Made by a program: the position numbers and the translations under genes
Part shown: positions 6,764 through 7,484 of the stretch, piece by piece
Numbering within the stretch: the stretch's first letter is position 1
Layout of the letters: every line of letters starts with the position of its first letter
Assembly: GCA_947074335.1 (NCBI GenBank)
Contig: CAMTPG010000123.1
Coordinates: 1 to 7,484 of the forward strand
Source of the DNA: an uncultured Parabacteroides sp.
Lineage (GTDB): Bacteria; Bacteroidota; Bacteroidia; Bacteroidales; Tannerellaceae
Direction of reading: 5' to 3'
DNA: 7,484 bases
Notes under the pieces: generated by a model
What the model saw: the letters and a program-made list of their open reading frames with translations, nothing else
What the model was told of the DNA's origin: nothing
The model's database searches: none

Positions 6764-6773
6764 GTGTATATTT
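6757..6773. promoter_or_regulatory. Candidate operator: perfect 17-bp inverted repeat overlapping the -7 box
   Basis: AAATATA (6757-6763), a GTG centre, then TATATTT (6767-6773): perfect 7-bp arms. The left arm is most of the -7 box, so a bound dimer would cover the promoter. Placement fits autoregulation by the adjacent Nudix-type regulator, but no binding is shown and both arms are pure A/T, so chance cannot be excluded. Confidence 0.4.
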
Positions 6774-6774
6774 T

Positions 6775-6797
6775 TAAATTTCCATAATGTAAATTTC
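6775..6797. repeat. Paired TAAATTTC direct repeat at the -33 region
   Basis: TAAATTTC occurs at 6775-6782 and again at 6790-6797, a 15-bp period, just upstream of the -7 box of the regulator operon and around its -33 position. It could be a second protein-binding site, or simple A/T-rich background. Confidence 0.4.
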
Positions 6798-6827
6798 ACA
6801 ATATCTTTTTTTATCCGGCTAAAATGC

Positions 6828-6856
6828 AATAATTATCAGTATATCAGTAATAATTA
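6828..6856. repeat. Nested direct repeats upstream of the regulator promoter
   Basis: TATCAGTA is repeated exactly in tandem at 6834-6841 and 6842-6849. The pair is flanked by AATAATTA at 6828-6835 and 6849-6856, a 21-bp period or two helical turns. The 29-bp block lies about 65-93 bp upstream of the -7 box and about 7 bp before the U-tract side of the upstream terminator. No protein is known to bind it. Confidence 0.5.
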
Positions 6857-6878
6857 AAGATAAAAAAAGAAATAAAAA

Positions 6879-6912
6879 AACATCCTGTCGCATTCGGTAG
6901 CGGCAGGATGTT
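6879..6912 (-). terminator. Intrinsic terminator of the sugar isomerase-like gene
   Basis: A 13-bp stem with one mismatch (6879-6891 with 6900-6912, arms AACATCCTGTCGC and GCGGCAGGATGTT, mismatch at 6888/6903) closes an 8-nt loop. In the minus-strand transcript it begins 27 nt past the gene's stop and runs into a long U-rich tract (TTTTTTTATTTCTTTTTTT). It isolates this gene from the xyl operon. Confidence 0.85.
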
Positions 6913-6938
6913 CGATTACTTTATCTATTTTGTACTAT

Positions 6939-7484
6939 TTACAATAAAAAAGGAGCATTTTTCAGGTAATCGGCACAGCCTGCAACACCCTCAAACTGGG
7001 TGCCGCTTGGCACACGTTCAAGTTCAACAAAATAATCCTGATAGCCGTTTTTACCAAACTGATTAAAGATCTGTTCGAAGTTCATCATACCCGATTGCCC
7101 GAGCACCGAACGATCTTTGATGTGCAGCACCTTGATGCGGTCGGGATATTTCTGCATATAGGCTACCGGATCATTCTGCCCCATTACGGTCCAGTATACA
7201 TCCATTTCATAGAATACATTGTCGGGATCGGTATTGTTTACAAACAGATCATAGATCGTTTCGCCTTTGCTTCCGCGACCAAATGTAGACTGCTGACCGC
7301 CCGGTTCAACTTTGGCAAACTCCATATCATGGTTATGATATCCGAAAGGAATGCCCGCACCTTTCACAATTTCGCCGGCTTTATTGAATACTTCGCACAC
7401 ATACATGGTTTCTTCCAGATTACGTGTAGCGGGTTGTCCGGGCTGAATCAGGTAATTCACACCGATTTTTGCATGATCGTCGGC
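6939..7484 (-). CDS. Sugar phosphate isomerase/epimerase-like TIM-barrel protein (partial, N-terminus beyond window)
   Basis: The frame is open to the right edge, giving 181 C-terminal residues (family members are usually around 280-320). Numbering from the first complete visible codon, the hallmarks of the xylose-isomerase-like/AP endonuclease 2 TIM-barrel family are FGYHNHDMEF (47-56), EMDVYW (93-98) with a likely metal ligand Asp95, PDRIKVLHIKD (114-124) with likely metal ligand His121, and the closing strand YFVELER (151-157) with an acidic metal ligand. An extra loop of about 30 residues sits between the first two motifs. The exact substrate cannot be read; relatives act on sugars, sugar phosphates or inositols, and many Bacteroidetes copies are secreted, but the N-terminus that would show a signal peptide is outside. 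A GTG at 7460 is in frame but is unlikely to be the start, since family-like sequence (AKIGVNYLIQP) spans it. A terminator separates it from the xyl operon, so a shared role is not implied. Confidence 0.85.
   Translation of the reverse strand, partial: ADDHAKIGVNYLIQPGQPATRNLEETMYVCEVFNKAGEIVKGAGIPFGYHNHDMEFAKVEPGGQQSTFGRGSKGETIYDLFVNNTDPDNVFYEMDVYWTVMGQNDPVAYMQKYPDRIKVLHIKDRSVLGQSGMMNFEQIFNQFGKNGYQDYFVELERVPSGTQFEGVAGCADYLKNAPFLL

Overview
The window looks like ordinary chromosome from a Bacteroidetes (probably Bacteroidales) bacterium. The signs are: coding regions without a clear Shine-Dalgarno sequence and with A/T-rich leaders; a Bacteroides-type -7 box (TAnnTTTG) upstream of four separate transcription units; a D-xylose gene order (Nudix-type regulator, xylB, xylA) of the kind known in Bacteroides; and a large secreted lipoprotein of the Cthe_2159/DUF4353 type. 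The genus cannot be fixed from the sequence. Every gene is on the minus strand, so transcription runs from high to low coordinates. I see no RNA gene, insertion sequence, CRISPR array or prophage sign.

From right to left: (1) 7484-6939 is the C-terminal part of a sugar phosphate isomerase/epimerase-like TIM-barrel protein, closed by a strong intrinsic terminator at 6879-6912. (2) 6733-3119 is a D-xylose catabolic operon: a regulator with a degenerate Nudix domain and a C-terminal winged helix, then xylulokinase (xylB) 10 bp further on, then xylose isomerase (xylA) after 44 bp, closed by a perfect 11-bp stem terminator at 3013-3046. The promoter before the regulator has a -7 box embedded in a perfect 17-bp inverted repeat, a good candidate for an autoregulatory pentose-responsive operator. 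(3) 2968-2189 is mtgA, a monofunctional peptidoglycan glycosyltransferase. (4) 1859-1185 is lipB, octanoyltransferase of lipoate synthesis. (5) 1040 to the left edge is a secreted lipoprotein with a beta-helix of about 22-25-residue rungs, cut by the window start.

Together the xyl genes would turn imported D-xylose into D-xylulose and then D-xylulose 5-phosphate for the pentose phosphate pathway, with the regulator probably sensing a pathway sugar. No xylose transporter gene is in the window, so import must be encoded elsewhere. mtgA and lipB are housekeeping genes, each apparently with its own promoter. I do not see a new multi-gene system. The points most worth checking are the operator candidate, the loss of Nudix catalytic residues in the regulator, the repeats upstream of its promoter, and the repeat architecture of the lipoprotein.
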